Assembly: GCA_007618135.1 (NCBI GenBank)
Contig: PHFX01000156.1
Span: 1 to 64,000, forward strand
DNA from: Candidatus Brocadia sp. WS118
GTDB lineage: Bacteria > Planctomycetota > Brocadiia > Brocadiales > Brocadiaceae
Direction: 5' to 3'
DNA length: 64,000 bases
Part shown: piece after piece, positions 51,777 to 63,200 of the stretch
Layout: every line of letters begins with the position of its first letter
Numbering within the stretch: the first letter of the stretch is position 1
Program-made: the position numbers and the translations under genes
Notes under the pieces: model-generated
Database searches by the model: none
The model's input: only the letters and a program-made list of their open reading frames with translations
What the model was told of the DNA's origin: nothing

Positions 51777-52460
51777 TCATTTTTCCATCGACGAGACAAT
51801 CTGTTTTTCTATGAGTTTTACCAGCGTAAACCGGAGATTTTCCATCGTATGGGTATACGGATCAAGGGAGGCTATTTTATTTGCCAATTTGTTCTCTGAT
51901 AGGCTGCCTTCAAGCCAGTTCGAGAAATCATTGATTCCTTTCCCTATCCGAAGCCTGGCCTCAAACATGTGGAAATAGATAGACTCAAGCGTTACTCTCT
52001 GCAGCGCAGCCTGAAACTCATTGAGGTCTGATGCAGTATACGGTGTTTGGCAAACGAAGCTGACCGATTTTATAAAATGGAACTCTTCTCCGGGCATCGT
52101 AAATCTCTGAAGCGCTCTGGGATGTTTTTCTATGTAGTTCTCTATTGTGCGAATAATCTCATCCCGAAGCTCACGGATGGTTGTATATTGAATGGTATCG
52201 ATACTATACAATGCCTCTCCAAGCTCTGCTTCGCCTATAATGCCCGTAATCCAGTAGGCAAAGTCATTGGGAGGCTCTGGTGAAAGATATTGGTGTTGCT
52301 GGAGAAAACGGTGGGTATGATAGTAAATCACTGAGCCGGGGACAGTTTTTATGAGGCCGAGCAATTCCTGCAGATTGCTTGCCCTGAGCCCGGTAAGTTC
52401 AGGGATATGGATTTGCGTATAGAATTTAAATGGCTCTTTTGCCTTCGGTAAGGAGGTCAT
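51777..52460 (-). CDS. DUF5752-like protein next to treT
   Basis: A 227-residue soluble protein with FKFYTQIHIPELTGLRASNL, SVIYYHTHRFLQQHQYLSPE and NDFAYWITGIIGEAELGEAL, followed by a second similar half (LESIYFHMFEARLRIGKGIN DFSNWLEGSL). I associate this with DUF5752, which is found beside trehalose and glycogen genes; its biochemical role is unknown. The internal duplication (two halves with H-F/R-L...N-DF-W) is seen directly. It lies 13 nt upstream of treT and is probably cotranscribed. Confidence 0.65.
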   Translation of the reverse strand: MTSLPKAKEPFKFYTQIHIPELTGLRASNLQELLGLIKTVPGSVIYYHTHRFLQQHQYLSPEPPNDFAYWITGIIGEAELGEALYSIDTIQYTTIRELRDEIIRTIENYIEKHPRALQRFTMPGEEFHFIKSVSFVCQTPYTASDLNEFQAALQRVTLESIYFHMFEARLRIGKGINDFSNWLEGSLSENKLANKIASLDPYTHTMENLRFTLVKLIEKQIVSSMEK

Positions 52461-53003
52461 CGTTGCCTTCTTCCTTTTGTTTATACAGGAGTTCCAAAAA
52501 CGCCTCTTTTGTATAAATCATGTTTGTTTACATGTCTGAATGGTTTTCTGTTTAGGTTTGTTCTTTGTTACAAAAAGCAGTTGAGATATCTCTTTGTTAA
52601 TGCCGCGCTTCTTTGGTACTTCCTGGTGCAGCGGAGCCAGAATAAAAAAGCTTACTGGGAAAAAAGATTTTACAAGGCAACACTAACGACATATATATGA
52701 TGATTGGCTTCTTCTGAGGTATGTTACCTATTGTACACTTGTTATTAAAAAATTATAATTTGGAGTATGCAATTTACGCAAGTAAATTATCTTGCCGCGC
52801 ATTTAAGGAGATCTCATGCAAATTAGAAGGACACACGAAGATTAGAAGGCAGCAGATTATAGATATCATTCGATACATCATTTATTATCATCATGGGGGC
52901 TATGCAGTTCAGTGATTCGTTTATTCGCAAAAAGATTTCTCTGCGTATTCAAAGATGTTTGCAAAAGATAGAAAAGATTCATGCGTTTACTGTAAATTTG
53001 CAT
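52461..53003. other. Intergenic region between malQ and the treT group
   Basis: AT-rich DNA with no supported gene. It probably carries the promoter of the DUF5752-like/treT transcript at its left end. Confidence 0.4.
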
Positions 53004-54500
53004 TTATCCTCTGCCGTATATGACAGTTGCTTCCGTTAGCTCTTGTATGAGAGCGGGGGTAATTTGTTCCGGTAAGAGTCTCCATCTCCAGTTATTTTCG
53101 GAAGTTGCCGGCAAATTCATCCTCGATGCTTCTCCCATGCCAAGCACATCCTGCATGGGTATCACTACCATATTTGCAATAGACATCATCGCCAGCCGGA
53201 TCATTTCGCGGTGAATCGTGTCTTCCGTAACTTCTCTGCCCAGGTATTTGTGGATTCTTTTTTTGTCTTCGGTGCTCGCCTCTTTTTTAAACCAGCCTTT
53301 CACGGTGTTGTTGTCATGGGTTCCCGTGTATACAATGCAATGGTGGATATAGTTATGCGGGATGTATGGATTCTTGGGCAAATCATCTCCAAAGGCAAAG
53401 AGGATCACTTTCATACCGGGGATTCCAAACGTAGTTATAATTTCTCTTACGTCCGGGGTTATTGTTCCCAGGTCTTCGGCAATAATGGGCAGGCTTGGGA
53501 AATGCCGGTACAGGATGTTAAAGAAATCTTTTACCGGCGCATCTACCCATTTCCCATGGATGGCTGTTTTTTCACTGGCCGGAATTTCCCAGTATGAAAC
53601 AAAACCCCTGAAGTGGTCGAGCCTGACAATATCGTAGAGTTTCAGGTTATACTCAATACGCTTCAGCCACCACGAATAACCCGTAGCTTTGAGAATATCC
53701 CAGTTATAAACCGGGTTTCCCCACCGTTGTCCTGTTGTACTGAAATAATCAGGCGGAACTCCAGCGACGAACAGTGGTTTGCCGGCATCATCCAGCTTAA
53801 ATATTTCGGGTTTCGCCCACACCTCGGCGCTATCATCTGTTACATAGATAGGAACATCGCCGATGATCTGTATGTTTTTTGCATTACAATATTTTTTCAG
53901 AGAAAACCACTGCCTGAAAAAAAGGAATTGAAAAAACTTTTCCATCAGTATCCGATCCTTCCGTGTTTTTCTCCACTCCCTCATAACGTCCTCTTTTCTG
54001 TGCCGTAAACCTTCAGGCCATTCGTGCCAGGCAGCTCCATGAAAGCTCTCCTTCAGGGTTATAAAGAGGGTATAATCCTCAAGCCAATGTGCATTTTCGT
54101 TACAAAACTCTTCAAATTCCAGGTTTTTTCTCAGCGTAGGGCGGGTGTTTTTATATGCTACACGAAGGGCATTTTCTTTAAAGGAAGTAACCATATGATA
54201 GTCAACCATACCGGCAGGAAAGGTTGTATAACCTTTCAAGTCAGATTCTGTGAGGATACCGTCCTGGATAAGGAGATCAAGGCTTATCATATTGGGATTT
54301 CCCGCATAGGCTGAATTACTGCTGTAAGGGCTATTTCCGTATACGGTAGAGGTGGGATTTAAAGGGAGGATTTGCCACAGAGACTGCCTGGTTTCGGCAA
54401 GAAAATCCACAAACTGGTAAGCTGCTTCACCAAAATCTCCCACACCATGAGGAGAGGGGAGGGATGTAATATGAAGTAAGATGCCGCATCTTCTGTTCAT
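53004..54500 (-). CDS. malQ: 4-alpha-glucanotransferase (amylomaltase, GH77)
   Basis: A 498-residue GH77 enzyme that transfers maltodextrin segments. The start RRCGILLHITSLPSPHGVGD, WQILPLNPTSTVYGNSPYSS, IIGDVPIYVTDDSAEVWAKP, VRLDHFRGFVSYWEIPA (nucleophile Asp), PIIAEDLGTITPDVREI (acid/base Glu) and VYTGTHDNNTVKGWF are all typical. Full length. It lies 29 nt downstream of the GH57 gene, within the glycogen group. Confidence 0.96.
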   Translation of the reverse strand: MNRRCGILLHITSLPSPHGVGDFGEAAYQFVDFLAETRQSLWQILPLNPTSTVYGNSPYSSNSAYAGNPNMISLDLLIQDGILTESDLKGYTTFPAGMVDYHMVTSFKENALRVAYKNTRPTLRKNLEFEEFCNENAHWLEDYTLFITLKESFHGAAWHEWPEGLRHRKEDVMREWRKTRKDRILMEKFFQFLFFRQWFSLKKYCNAKNIQIIGDVPIYVTDDSAEVWAKPEIFKLDDAGKPLFVAGVPPDYFSTTGQRWGNPVYNWDILKATGYSWWLKRIEYNLKLYDIVRLDHFRGFVSYWEIPASEKTAIHGKWVDAPVKDFFNILYRHFPSLPIIAEDLGTITPDVREIITTFGIPGMKVILFAFGDDLPKNPYIPHNYIHHCIVYTGTHDNNTVKGWFKKEASTEDKKRIHKYLGREVTEDTIHREMIRLAMMSIANMVVIPMQDVLGMGEASRMNLPATSENNWRWRLLPEQITPALIQELTEATVIYGRG

Positions 54501-54529
54501 TCAGTTCCTCGTGCATGAAAATGATGATC

Positions 54530-56971
54530 TTAAGCATCAGGCAGCGCTGCTGCTATATTAAAAGACAATCTGTGTCCAATTTGTCTGAACGTTTCTATCC
54601 AATGAGCTGCATCGGTATCACCAGCTTTCGCCTTGATCAGAAATTCCTTATACGTTGTTTTTGCCATATCGTAATAAACATTTTGTACATGCCAGAGATT
54701 GATCTCGAAAGGTAACGCAGAAAAGAGCTGCAGTTTTCTCTCTATTCTTTGAAGCAGGGAAAGACCAGCGGGATTTTTCCGCAATTCGTCCATTAACGTT
54801 TCGATTCGGTGACGAATTGCGAATTCGTGATCTGAAGCATCAACGGGGATATTCCATTTTTTTATATCAAGCAGGATGCTTTGTATCCTGCTTGAATCTT
54901 TTTCTTCTTCACATGCCTTTTTTAAATCCTGGTTTAAGGTAAACTCGGCAGCGGTGTGAAAAACCCGTGGTATGGGCATACCCGTTTCCTGCAAAAAACC
55001 CATCAAAATACGATTATTTTCATACATATGGCGATAGGTTTCTTCGAATTCCTCAACGGTTGAACTGATGACCTGATTCACGATCTTTCGCTGTTCGTCT
55101 TTGAAAAGATGTTTGAGTGAATAGTTGTGCATACCAAAGTGTTTATCCATCAACCTTACCATAGCTAAAAAAGCGCCCTTTTCAAACAATGTCATAATCT
55201 CATCTTTCATTAATTTATACGTATCGTCTCTGAGAAAGGTATGCACTCCACCGTTAAAATCATGATTGCCGAGATATAACACACAGAAGCACAAACGTTC
55301 GGTTTCTCTGATTATTTCAGACCTGATAGAAGCCCGCCCTACAGCGATTTTTATTTTTCCTGCCTCTTCCCGATGATAATCTTCTCTGGTAACCGTATAG
55401 CAATAAATTCCGGTGTTTTCCGGGTAATCCTCGAAAATCGAACTCACGGCATAGTGTACTCCGACCTTTTTGGCGTCGATCATGGCTGGCTTAATAAATT
55501 TCTCGTAAATGTGCGCCCCGTCTTTTTGTTCAGTGATATTACTTTTTGCCTGAACAAGTTTGTCTAAAAAGACATTTTCTATACTGTAACCAAATACTTT
55601 TTCCGACAGCTGTATTGCCCTTCCGGCGTATTGCATGATCTGTATGGTTTCAATTCCTGAAAGCTCATCAAAAAACCAGCCGCAGCTTGTGTACATCAAG
55701 AGGGTGTTTCTTTGGATTTCGAGTAATTCAAGTATGAAGATGATTTCTTCGGCACTGAGTGTTTTCGCGACGTGCCGTTCAAAAAACTTGTTTACATGCT
55801 CTCCTGAGCGGTTAAGGAAAAGGGTTATATATTCGTCTCTTGCCTGCCAGGGATCTTTCAGATATTTCTTTGCCTTTTGTTCGTATTTTATTATCAGCTG
55901 GTCTCTCAGCCAGTCAAAAGCATCACGGAGTGGAGCACGCCATTCCTGGTTCCATTCAGGATGCCCACCAGAGTTACATCCACAGTTACTTTTCCATCGT
56001 TCTATACCATGCATACAACTCCAGGATGAATTAGGAAATAGTACCACTTCATGCGTTGGTGGATGTTTCTCCAGATATTCACCATAATTTGTTAGCCTTG
56101 CAAGCCCCCGGGATTCTATATCATTAAGGGCAAAGGCAAGAGACATGTCTCCGAACCGGTGATGATGTCCATATGACTCCCCATCAGTTGCAATATGGAG
56201 AAGCTGAGGCCATTTCCTTTTATCAGAAAAGCCGCTTAACAGTCGACTGGCAAAATCTTCTCCCCGGGTCAGTAATTTTTCAAATGCCACTGCCCGGGAT
56301 ATTGGCCCGTCGTAAAAAAAGATATTGAGTGTTTTCCCGGAGGGTAATTTGCATACGTAAGCCCTTGTGGGATCAATTTGCCCTCCACTGACGTCTTTCC
56401 ACTTTTCTGTGCCAACCTTCCTTACCCTGGATGCCTGATGTGGGGCAAGGATGGTAAATTTTATGCCATGCTCCGCCAGAATATCCAATGATTCAATGTC
56501 AGCTGCTGTTTCTGAAAGCCACATACCCTCCGGAAAACGCTGAAATCTATGCTCAAAGTCTCTTATACCCCAGAGGATTTGAGTGCGCTTGTCACGGGTA
56601 TTTGCCAGCGGCATGATCACGTGATTATATACCTGCGCAATGGCGTTTCCATGACCGGAGCGCCATTCCATACTTTTTCTGTCTGCATCAAGTATGGCCC
56701 GGTATATGGCAGGAGCATATTTCTCCATCCATGAAAGGAGGGTAGGGCCAAAATTAAAACTTATTCGTGCGTAATTACTGACGATCTCTCTGATACGTCC
56801 TTCTCCGTCCAGAATCCTGGATGCCGTGTTGCGGGAGTAGCATTCAGCAGTAATCCTTTCGTTCCAATCATGGTATGGCACGGCAGAATCCTGTAGTTCG
56901 ATGGCCTCCAGCCAGGGGTTTTCCCGCGGCGGTTGGTAGAAATGCCCATGAATGCAGATATATCTATCCAT
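54530..56971 (-). CDS. Glycoside hydrolase family 57 protein with DUF3536 domain
   Basis: An 813-residue protein. The N-terminal GH57 barrel starts [20 protein letters not shown], with a His-x-His strand, FPEGMWLSETAADIESLDIL (Glu nucleophile region) and HIATDGESYGHHHRFGDMSL (Asp acid/base region). The remaining part (residues about 400-810) is helical and matches the DUF3536 extension. GH57 enzymes are amylases, amylopullulanases or branching enzymes; substrate here is inferred to be alpha-glucan from its glgB and malQ neighbours. Its ATG shares one base with the glgB stop. Confidence 0.88.
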   Translation of the reverse strand: MDRYICIHGHFYQPPRENPWLEAIELQDSAVPYHDWNERITAECYSRNTASRILDGEGRIREIVSNYARISFNFGPTLLSWMEKYAPAIYRAILDADRKSMEWRSGHGNAIAQVYNHVIMPLANTRDKRTQILWGIRDFEHRFQRFPEGMWLSETAADIESLDILAEHGIKFTILAPHQASRVRKVGTEKWKDVSGGQIDPTRAYVCKLPSGKTLNIFFYDGPISRAVAFEKLLTRGEDFASRLLSGFSDKRKWPQLLHIATDGESYGHHHRFGDMSLAFALNDIESRGLARLTNYGEYLEKHPPTHEVVLFPNSSWSCMHGIERWKSNCGCNSGGHPEWNQEWRAPLRDAFDWLRDQLIIKYEQKAKKYLKDPWQARDEYITLFLNRSGEHVNKFFERHVAKTLSAEEIIFILELLEIQRNTLLMYTSCGWFFDELSGIETIQIMQYAGRAIQLSEKVFGYSIENVFLDKLVQAKSNITEQKDGAHIYEKFIKPAMIDAKKVGVHYAVSSIFEDYPENTGIYCYTVTREDYHREEAGKIKIAVGRASIRSEIIRETERLCFCVLYLGNHDFNGGVHTFLRDDTYKLMKDEIMTLFEKGAFLAMVRLMDKHFGMHNYSLKHLFKDEQRKIVNQVISSTVEEFEETYRHMYENNRILMGFLQETGMPIPRVFHTAAEFTLNQDLKKACEEEKDSSRIQSILLDIKKWNIPVDASDHEFAIRHRIETLMDELRKNPAGLSLLQRIERKLQLFSALPFEINLWHVQNVYYDMAKTTYKEFLIKAKAGDTDAAHWIETFRQIGHRLSFNIAAALPDA

Positions 56972-58884
56972 CAGCGAATGCCACCTTCATGCTTCAGGAT
57001 AAGGATTCCTAGGGGAGGCAAGGTAAGAGAAAGGGAATATGCCCTTCCGTGAATGGGTACTGGTGAGGCGTCCACGCCGCCAAAATTTCCCTGTCCACTG
57101 CCCCCATAGACAGTTGCATCGCTGTTGAGCGCTTCTTTCCAAAAACCGCCCAGAGGAATACCCACCCGGTAATTATGCCGCGGTACGGGGGTAAAGTTCC
57201 CTACTACAAGAATGACATCATCCTTTGACTTTCCCTTCCTGATAAAGCTGATAACGTTGCATTCCCAATCGTGAAAGTCGATCCACTCAAACCCGTCGAT
57301 AGAAAAATCCCGTTCGTACAATGCAGGCTCGCTTCTATACAGATGATTTAAATCCTTGACCCATCTTTGGACGCCCAGGTGAAAAGGGTATTGCAAGACA
57401 TGCCATTCCAGGCTCTCTTCATGGTGCCATTCCTTCACCTGAGCAAATTCGTCTCCCATAAAAAGAAGTTTTTTCCCGGGATGTCCGTACATATACCCAA
57501 AGAGAAGCCTGAGATTTGCACATCGCTGCCACTCGTCACCCGGCATTTTTCCCACTAAAGATCCTTTCCCATGAACAACCTCATCATGGGAAAAGGGCAG
57601 GACAAAATTTTCGGAGAATGCGTACATAATGCTAAAGGTAAGTTGGTTGTTATAGTATTTTCGATAAAGCGGGTCTTTGGTAAAATATGCCAGGGTATCG
57701 TTCATCCATCCCATATTCCATTTCATGCCAAATCCGAGACCTCCGACATAGATTGGTTTGGACACCATAGGCCATGCGGTTGATTCTTCAGCTATCGTTT
57801 GAACACTGGGGTAGGCCTCATAAACCGCCTCGTTAAATCTTTTTATAAACGCAATCGCCTCTAAATTTTCCCTGCCGCCATATTGGTTGGGTATCCATTC
57901 TCCCTCTTTTCTTGAATAGTCGAGATAGAGCATCGACGCTACGGCATCTACCCTGAGCCCGTCGATATGGTATTTATCAAGCCAGAAGAAGGAGCTGCTG
58001 ATAAGAAAATTCCTTACTTCGTTTCTGCCATAATTAAAAATGTAGCTCTTCCAGTCCGGATGAAAGCCCTTCTTTGGGTCTGCATGTTCATAGAGGTGTG
58101 TGCCGTCAAAATAGACAAGACCATGCTCATCCGTGGGAAAATGGGAAGGCACCCAGTCAAGAATAACCCCGATTCCATGTTGATGCAGATAATCAACGAA
58201 ATACATAAAATCCTGAGGAGTTCCGTACCTGCTGGTGGGCGCAAAGTATCCCACCGTCTGATATCCCCATGAACCATAAAAGGGATGTTCGGTAATCGGT
58301 AACAGTTCAACATGGGTAAATCCCATCTCTTTCAGATAATCGGCAAGATAGTGAGCCATTTCTTTATAGGTAAGAAACCGGTTCCCCTCTTCAGGAACCC
58401 GTTTCCAGGAACCAAGATGGATTTCGTAAATGGCAAATGGCACCTCCAATGAATTAGCTTTGTGACGGGTATTCATCCATGCATGGTCATTCCATTCATA
58501 ATTCAGATCCCACACCAGAGAAGCAGTTTTGGGAGGGGTTTCCCAGCGCAGAGCAAACGGATCACCTTTGTCCGCCATATAGTTTTGGTGTCGGGAAATG
58601 ATGTGATATTTATAAACAGTTCCGTTTTCAATGCCTTCAATAAATCGTTCCCAGATACCAGACTCGTCTTTTCGCGGTGTTAAAGGATGAGATGCTTTAT
58701 TCCATTGGTTAAAATCACCCACGACCGAGACACTCTCCGCATTCGGCGCCCACACGGCAAAATAGACACCGGTGATTCCCCCTGTTGCTATCCTATGGGA
58801 GCCAAGTTTGTTGTAAAGCCGAAAATGGTTCCCTTCTTTGAACAGATAGATATCATGATCCGTAAAGAGGCTTATGGTATTCAT
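56971..58884 (-). CDS. glgB: 1,4-alpha-glucan branching enzyme (GH13_9)
   Basis: A 637-residue branching enzyme that makes alpha-1,6 branches in glycogen. A CBM48 domain ([20 protein letters not shown]) precedes the GH13 barrel: [40 protein letters not shown] (nucleophile Asp), [12 protein letters not shown] (acid/base Glu) and [20 protein letters not shown], with [20 protein letters not shown]. Full length for the short form that lacks the extra N1 domain. It starts 13 nt after the treS-kinase gene. Confidence 0.96.
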   Translation of the reverse strand: MNTISLFTDHDIYLFKEGNHFRLYNKLGSHRIATGGITGVYFAVWAPNAESVSVVGDFNQWNKASHPLTPRKDESGIWERFIEGIENGTVYKYHIISRHQNYMADKGDPFALRWETPPKTASLVWDLNYEWNDHAWMNTRHKANSLEVPFAIYEIHLGSWKRVPEEGNRFLTYKEMAHYLADYLKEMGFTHVELLPITEHPFYGSWGYQTVGYFAPTSRYGTPQDFMYFVDYLHQHGIGVILDWVPSHFPTDEHGLVYFDGTHLYEHADPKKGFHPDWKSYIFNYGRNEVRNFLISSSFFWLDKYHIDGLRVDAVASMLYLDYSRKEGEWIPNQYGGRENLEAIAFIKRFNEAVYEAYPSVQTIAEESTAWPMVSKPIYVGGLGFGMKWNMGWMNDTLAYFTKDPLYRKYYNNQLTFSIMYAFSENFVLPFSHDEVVHGKGSLVGKMPGDEWQRCANLRLLFGYMYGHPGKKLLFMGDEFAQVKEWHHEESLEWHVLQYPFHLGVQRWVKDLNHLYRSEPALYERDFSIDGFEWIDFHDWECNVISFIRKGKSKDDVILVVGNFTPVPRHNYRVGIPLGGFWKEALNSDATVYGGSGQGNFGGVDASPVPIHGRAYSLSLTLPPLGILILKHEGGIR

Positions 58885-58897
58885 ATTATTTCTCTTT

Positions 58898-61800
58898 TTA
58901 TCTCAAGATTTGCTTGGTTTCAAGCAGGTGTTTAATCCCCTTGAATGGTATCGTAATCCATTCCGGACGATGGTTTATTTCATGTCCAATCTCATAAACT
59001 GCTTTTTCCAGGAGATATGCCCTGAGCATAATATCAAGCTCTTCCCTGTCCTTTGGGACAAAAGGTGCATTTCCTGCCGTTTCGAGGTATGACCGTAAAA
59101 AGATACCTCCCACGTATCGGCACCATAAATCTAGCCAGGGTTCCAGCATCGGGATGTCTTCTGATTTCGTGCGGGTATCGTTTAAAAGGACAGCATGGGT
59201 GGCGTAATGAAAGGAACGTATCATGCCTGCCACATCTCTTAAAGGAGACCTCTTTAATCTTCTTTCGCTTAAGTTTCTTGCAAGTTCTCCTTCAAAGTCA
59301 ATAATAACAAAATCATTTCCCGTGAAGAGAACCTGTCCCAGGTGATAATCTCCGTGGATTCTTATCTTCATTGCTGATATCTTCCTTGTGAAAAGGGCTT
59401 TGAAACGACCCGTGATTTCCTTTTCAAGATTAAGGATATCGTTCGTAAATCCTTTCAGATGGTCAGGGATATTTTTCATGTTTTTTCTGAGGAGTGCAAA
59501 AATCCTTTTTGTATGGGACTGCATGGCTTGATAGAGTGACCGTTGATAGGATGCGGTAAAAGGTTCGGGTACAAAAGGTGTGTCCTCCGTTTCAGATGCG
59601 AGCGCTAAATGAAGTTCGGCAGTCCTTTTCCCCAGGAGGGACACCATCTCAAGATAGATGCCACCTATCAATTCCTGAATTAGTATGGGTATCTCTTGTA
59701 TAGCAGGATCAAAAAGAGAAGGGGGGAGAGGGGGTATTCCCGGGATTTCATTTTTTCTGGCAAGGATTCTGCCTGTGTATCTTCCTATCCAATCAAGGGT
59801 GTAGGTCCACGCATCGCCTTCATTTGGAACAAAGCCCTGAAGCATACCGAGAGTTACGGATTCACCTCCGTGCCTCCGGTATTCAATTGCCCCCAGAAGA
59901 GGGGGAACGTGACGAAAAGAAATCTTATCGGTAAGGAACTTGCAAATTTCCAATTCGGGATTTATCCCTTCATCAAGGCGCCGGTAAAGTTTACAAATGA
60001 GTTCTTTGCCATAAAGGATGGATGAGTTATTTTGTTCTCCCTTAAGAATGTGGGATTTCAACGAAAAGAGTTCATCACCTTTGCGTTTCTTTATCGTCTT
60101 TCCCACAAGGGTAATAAGTTCTCCGTGAAATCCATGGAACGTATGCCGCCTAATAAACATCCCCAGGAGATCTTTCCGGAATGCTTCGTCATAGATACTG
60201 TCATACATGATTCCTTCAGTATTGTCATACCTGATGTGTGCAACAACTGCATGGGGATTTTCTATGACGATACTTTCCGCCTTATCACCGGATGAAAGAG
60301 AAAGGGGAAGCATGCAGGTGTCTGATAATCCTGTAGTATATTTTATTTCCAGAAAAAGAAGCTGTACATCGCATACGTTTTCTTTGATTTTAATATTTTC
60401 GGTAATTTTTACCTCCCGTATTTCCCGCATATTACCGCCAAAGTATCTGCTTATTTTTATATAAGGCGGCAAGATTTCCCTTTCCATCAGTTCTTTCGTT
60501 TTTCCTGTAAAGATTGTTTTCCAGTTTCCACTGATATGAGGAATGTGCCGTATTTTGCGAAATGGTGCGGTTTTCTCTTCTTTTTTCAGGACAAACCAGA
60601 AATAATCATAATGACCAAGGGTAAGGAGATAGGGGCTGTCTTTTATGGGAGGGAATTTATTTCCGCTAAAGATATCTTCTGGCTGAAATCCGGCGAATTT
60701 TGAGAGATCGAGTTCAACTGCCTGTGAAAAACGCGAGAGGTTAATAACGGCAAGGATGACCTCATCCTGATACTGCCGGATAAATGCGAGCACTTTTGGG
60801 TTGTCGGGAAATAAAAATTCAATAGTTCCCCTTCCAAATGCCTTAAAACGTTTCCTCATGGCAATGACTCTTCGCATCCACCAGAGCAGGGAGGCCTGAT
60901 TCTTTTCCTGATTTTCAACGTTAACGGCTTCGTAATGATATTCCGGGTCGATAATAAGCGGGAGATAGAGTTTTTGTGGATTTGCGCGGGAAAAACCAGC
61001 GTTTCTGTCGACACTCCATTGCATGGGTGTTCTCACGCCGTTCCTGTCGCCAAGATGGTAATTATCTCCCATTCCAATTTCATCTCCGTAATAAACAATA
61101 GGAGTGCCCGGGAGGGAGAAAAGCAGGATGTTCATGATTTCCACCTTTCTCCGGTTATTTCCGAGAAGGGGGGCAAGGCGTCTCCGTATGCCGAGATTGA
61201 TCCTTGCCACAGGGTCTTTCGCATAGACCCGGTACATATAATCTTTTTCTTCGTCACTTACCATCTCAAGGGTAAGTTCATCATGGTTTCTTAAGAAAAA
61301 TGCCCAATGGCACGTATCAGGGATTGACGGGGTTTGTTCAAGGATATCAACTATGGGAAATCGGTCCTCGGTCCAGATTGCCATGAACAATCTGGGCATG
61401 AGGGGGAAATGGAACGCCATGTGACATTCGTCTCCGTTTCCAAAGTAAGTTACCGCATCCTCCGGCCATTGGTTTGCCTCCGCAAGAAGCATCCTGTGTT
61501 TAACCTTACCATCAATGTATGCCCGGATTTTTTTCAAGAAGGTGTGGGTCTCTGGTAAACTTTCACAATTTGTGCCCTCCCTTTCAAAGAGATAGGGTAC
61601 GGCATCTAAACGGAAACCATCAACGCCCATATCCAGCCAATAATTAATTACCCTCAGGATTTTCTTCTGCACCAGCGGATTATCGTAATTCAAGTCGGGC
61701 TGATGGGTAAAAAATCGATGCCAGTAATAAGTCTTTGCCTCAGGATCCCACGTCCAGTTGGATAATTCGAAGTCTTTGAAAATGACCCGTGCTTCTTTAT

Positions 61801-62233
61801 ATTTTTCAGGTGTGTCACTCCAGACATAAAAATTTCGCAATGCAGAACCGGGTTTTGCCTTCCTTGCCATCTGAAACCAGGGATGCCGCTCTGAGGTATG
61901 ATTCAAGACCAGTTCGGTAATAATCCGTATGCCCCTTCTGTGCGCTTCCCTGATAAACTCCTTAAAGTTTCGCAATAATCCATAGTCAGGGTGGATGCCA
62001 AAATAATTTGCGATATCATATCCATCATCTTTAAGCGGGGACGGATAAAAGGGGAGAAGCCATATGGCGGTTATGCCAAGATTCTCCAGATAATCCAGCT
62101 TCTCTATAAGTCCCTCAAAATCTCCAATCCCATCCGCATTGCTATCGTAGAATGCCCGTACATGAAGCTCATATATGACGACGTCTTTATACCAGAGAGG
62201 GTCATCCGGGAGACAACCTTCATCAAGAGGCAT
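58898..62233 (-). CDS. treS: Trehalose synthase/maltokinase fusion (TreS-Mak)
   Basis: An 1111-residue two-enzyme protein. Residues 1-545 are TreS (GH13_16): [60 protein letters not shown] and [18 protein letters not shown]. It interconverts maltose and trehalose. Residues about 640-1110 are a maltokinase (Pep2-like): [20 protein letters not shown] and [20 protein letters not shown] are the kinase catalytic and metal motifs. Together they can turn trehalose into maltose-1-phosphate, the GlgE donor. The fusion is known in other bacteria. First gene of the glgB-GH57-malQ string. Confidence 0.95.
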   Translation of the reverse strand: MPLDEGCLPDDPLWYKDVVIYELHVRAFYDSNADGIGDFEGLIEKLDYLENLGITAIWLLPFYPSPLKDDGYDIANYFGIHPDYGLLRNFKEFIREAHRRGIRIITELVLNHTSERHPWFQMARKAKPGSALRNFYVWSDTPEKYKEARVIFKDFELSNWTWDPEAKTYYWHRFFTHQPDLNYDNPLVQKKILRVINYWLDMGVDGFRLDAVPYLFEREGTNCESLPETHTFLKKIRAYIDGKVKHRMLLAEANQWPEDAVTYFGNGDECHMAFHFPLMPRLFMAIWTEDRFPIVDILEQTPSIPDTCHWAFFLRNHDELTLEMVSDEEKDYMYRVYAKDPVARINLGIRRRLAPLLGNNRRKVEIMNILLFSLPGTPIVYYGDEIGMGDNYHLGDRNGVRTPMQWSVDRNAGFSRANPQKLYLPLIIDPEYHYEAVNVENQEKNQASLLWWMRRVIAMRKRFKAFGRGTIEFLFPDNPKVLAFIRQYQDEVILAVINLSRFSQAVELDLSKFAGFQPEDIFSGNKFPPIKDSPYLLTLGHYDYFWFVLKKEEKTAPFRKIRHIPHISGNWKTIFTGKTKELMEREILPPYIKISRYFGGNMREIREVKITENIKIKENVCDVQLLFLEIKYTTGLSDTCMLPLSLSSGDKAESIVIENPHAVVAHIRYDNTEGIMYDSIYDEAFRKDLLGMFIRRHTFHGFHGELITLVGKTIKKRKGDELFSLKSHILKGEQNNSSILYGKELICKLYRRLDEGINPELEICKFLTDKISFRHVPPLLGAIEYRRHGGESVTLGMLQGFVPNEGDAWTYTLDWIGRYTGRILARKNEIPGIPPLPPSLFDPAIQEIPILIQELIGGIYLEMVSLLGKRTAELHLALASETEDTPFVPEPFTASYQRSLYQAMQSHTKRIFALLRKNMKNIPDHLKGFTNDILNLEKEITGRFKALFTRKISAMKIRIHGDYHLGQVLFTGNDFVIIDFEGELARNLSERRLKRSPLRDVAGMIRSFHYATHAVLLNDTRTKSEDIPMLEPWLDLWCRYVGGIFLRSYLETAGNAPFVPKDREELDIMLRAYLLEKAVYEIGHEINHRPEWITIPFKGIKHLLETKQILR

Positions 62234-62342
62234 TCATAAGGCTCCTTATCGATACCATTCCTTAAGGCAGTATGGTCACAATCAAAACAAAAAAACACGA
62301 TACTGATTACAAGGTGTACGTTTTTAATATATAACGATATAA

Positions 62343-62439
62343 TGGCGGGAGCGTGTGGGAATCGAACCCACCTATCCCGCTAAAAGCGGGACAGACCGGA
62401 TTTGAAGTCCGTCGCCGACACCAGCCGACATGCACTCCC
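62343..62439 (-). tRNA. selC: tRNA-Sec (anticodon UCA)
   Basis: A 97-nt tRNA with encoded GCCA 3' end. On the minus strand the acceptor begins GGGAGTGC. The anticodon arm is CGGACTTCAAATCCG, giving anticodon TCA (UCA). A long variable arm (GTCCCGCTTTTAGCGGGAT) and a T arm GTGGGTTCGATTCCCAC follow. The length, long extra arm and UCA anticodon identify selenocysteine tRNA, which reads UGA with SelA, SelB and SelD. None of those genes is in the window. Confidence 0.95.
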
Positions 62440-62499
62440 ACAAAATTTCACGTCAAATTTGCCTCAAAGCATAACACGATACTATTCATAATGCTAATG

Positions 62500-63186
62500 T
62501 TAATCGGAGGTCCGAGTGTCTTTTGATTTGAATGATGCAGCTATATTATCAGGTATCAGCACACCTGCAGAAAATAGCGCTTTGAATGCCTCTTCTACCG
62601 TAAGATTAGTATCGGTGATTTCACTTTCTGTGGTGAATATTAAAAATCCGGTTGTTGGATTTGGTATGGTTGGAATAAATATACATAACTTTTTTTCATT
62701 ATTATACTGTGAGACTCCGGTAACAAATCCAATAGATTTTGCACCTTCTTTTGGGAAATCTATAAGAACCACACGTTTAAAGGACTGCTTGCCAGGCATA
62801 CTTACTGCATGAATGATTTGTTTTACGGATGAATAGATATTTCTAACGATGGGGGTTTTTGTTAAGAGGTTTTCAAAATAATTGATGATAGCCTTCCCTA
62901 CGAAATTAGCAGCAAAGATACCAATAAAGTATAATGCGATAAAGGTGAGAATAAGTCCAAAAAAGGTGATAAAAAATTCATCAAGGGTCGTTTTCGGCAA
63001 AGCAACACCGTAAAATTGTAGTACTTTTTTGATAACAGGGGCAAGCGTGCCTCCAACAAAGCCAAAGAGAAATTTTACGACGAAGAAGGTTACGTAGACG
63101 GGCAAGATTAATAATAAACCCGTCAGCATTCTTTTTCTTACATCTTTTTTAAATTGCAGAAACACGCTGCTCTTTTTTTGGTCCAT
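62500..63186 (-). CDS. DUF502 family membrane protein
   Basis: A 228-residue protein from ATG 63186 (an in-frame start at 63222 would overlap the next gene by 22 nt). Two membrane helices (MLTGLLLILPVYVTFFVVKF; FFITFFGLILTFIALYFIGI) are followed by the conserved TPIVRNIYSSVKQIIHAVSM, FKRVVLIDFPKEGAKSIGFV and VFIPTIPNPTTGFLIFTTES-like stretch. This is the DUF502 pattern, of unknown function, found in many Gram-negatives and plants. It follows the UbiA-family gene by 14 nt. Confidence 0.88.
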   Translation of the reverse strand: MDQKKSSVFLQFKKDVRKRMLTGLLLILPVYVTFFVVKFLFGFVGGTLAPVIKKVLQFYGVALPKTTLDEFFITFFGLILTFIALYFIGIFAANFVGKAIINYFENLLTKTPIVRNIYSSVKQIIHAVSMPGKQSFKRVVLIDFPKEGAKSIGFVTGVSQYNNEKKLCIFIPTIPNPTTGFLIFTTESEITDTNLTVEEAFKALFSAGVLIPDNIAASFKSKDTRTSD

Positions 63187-63200
63187 GATGTATCGATCAT

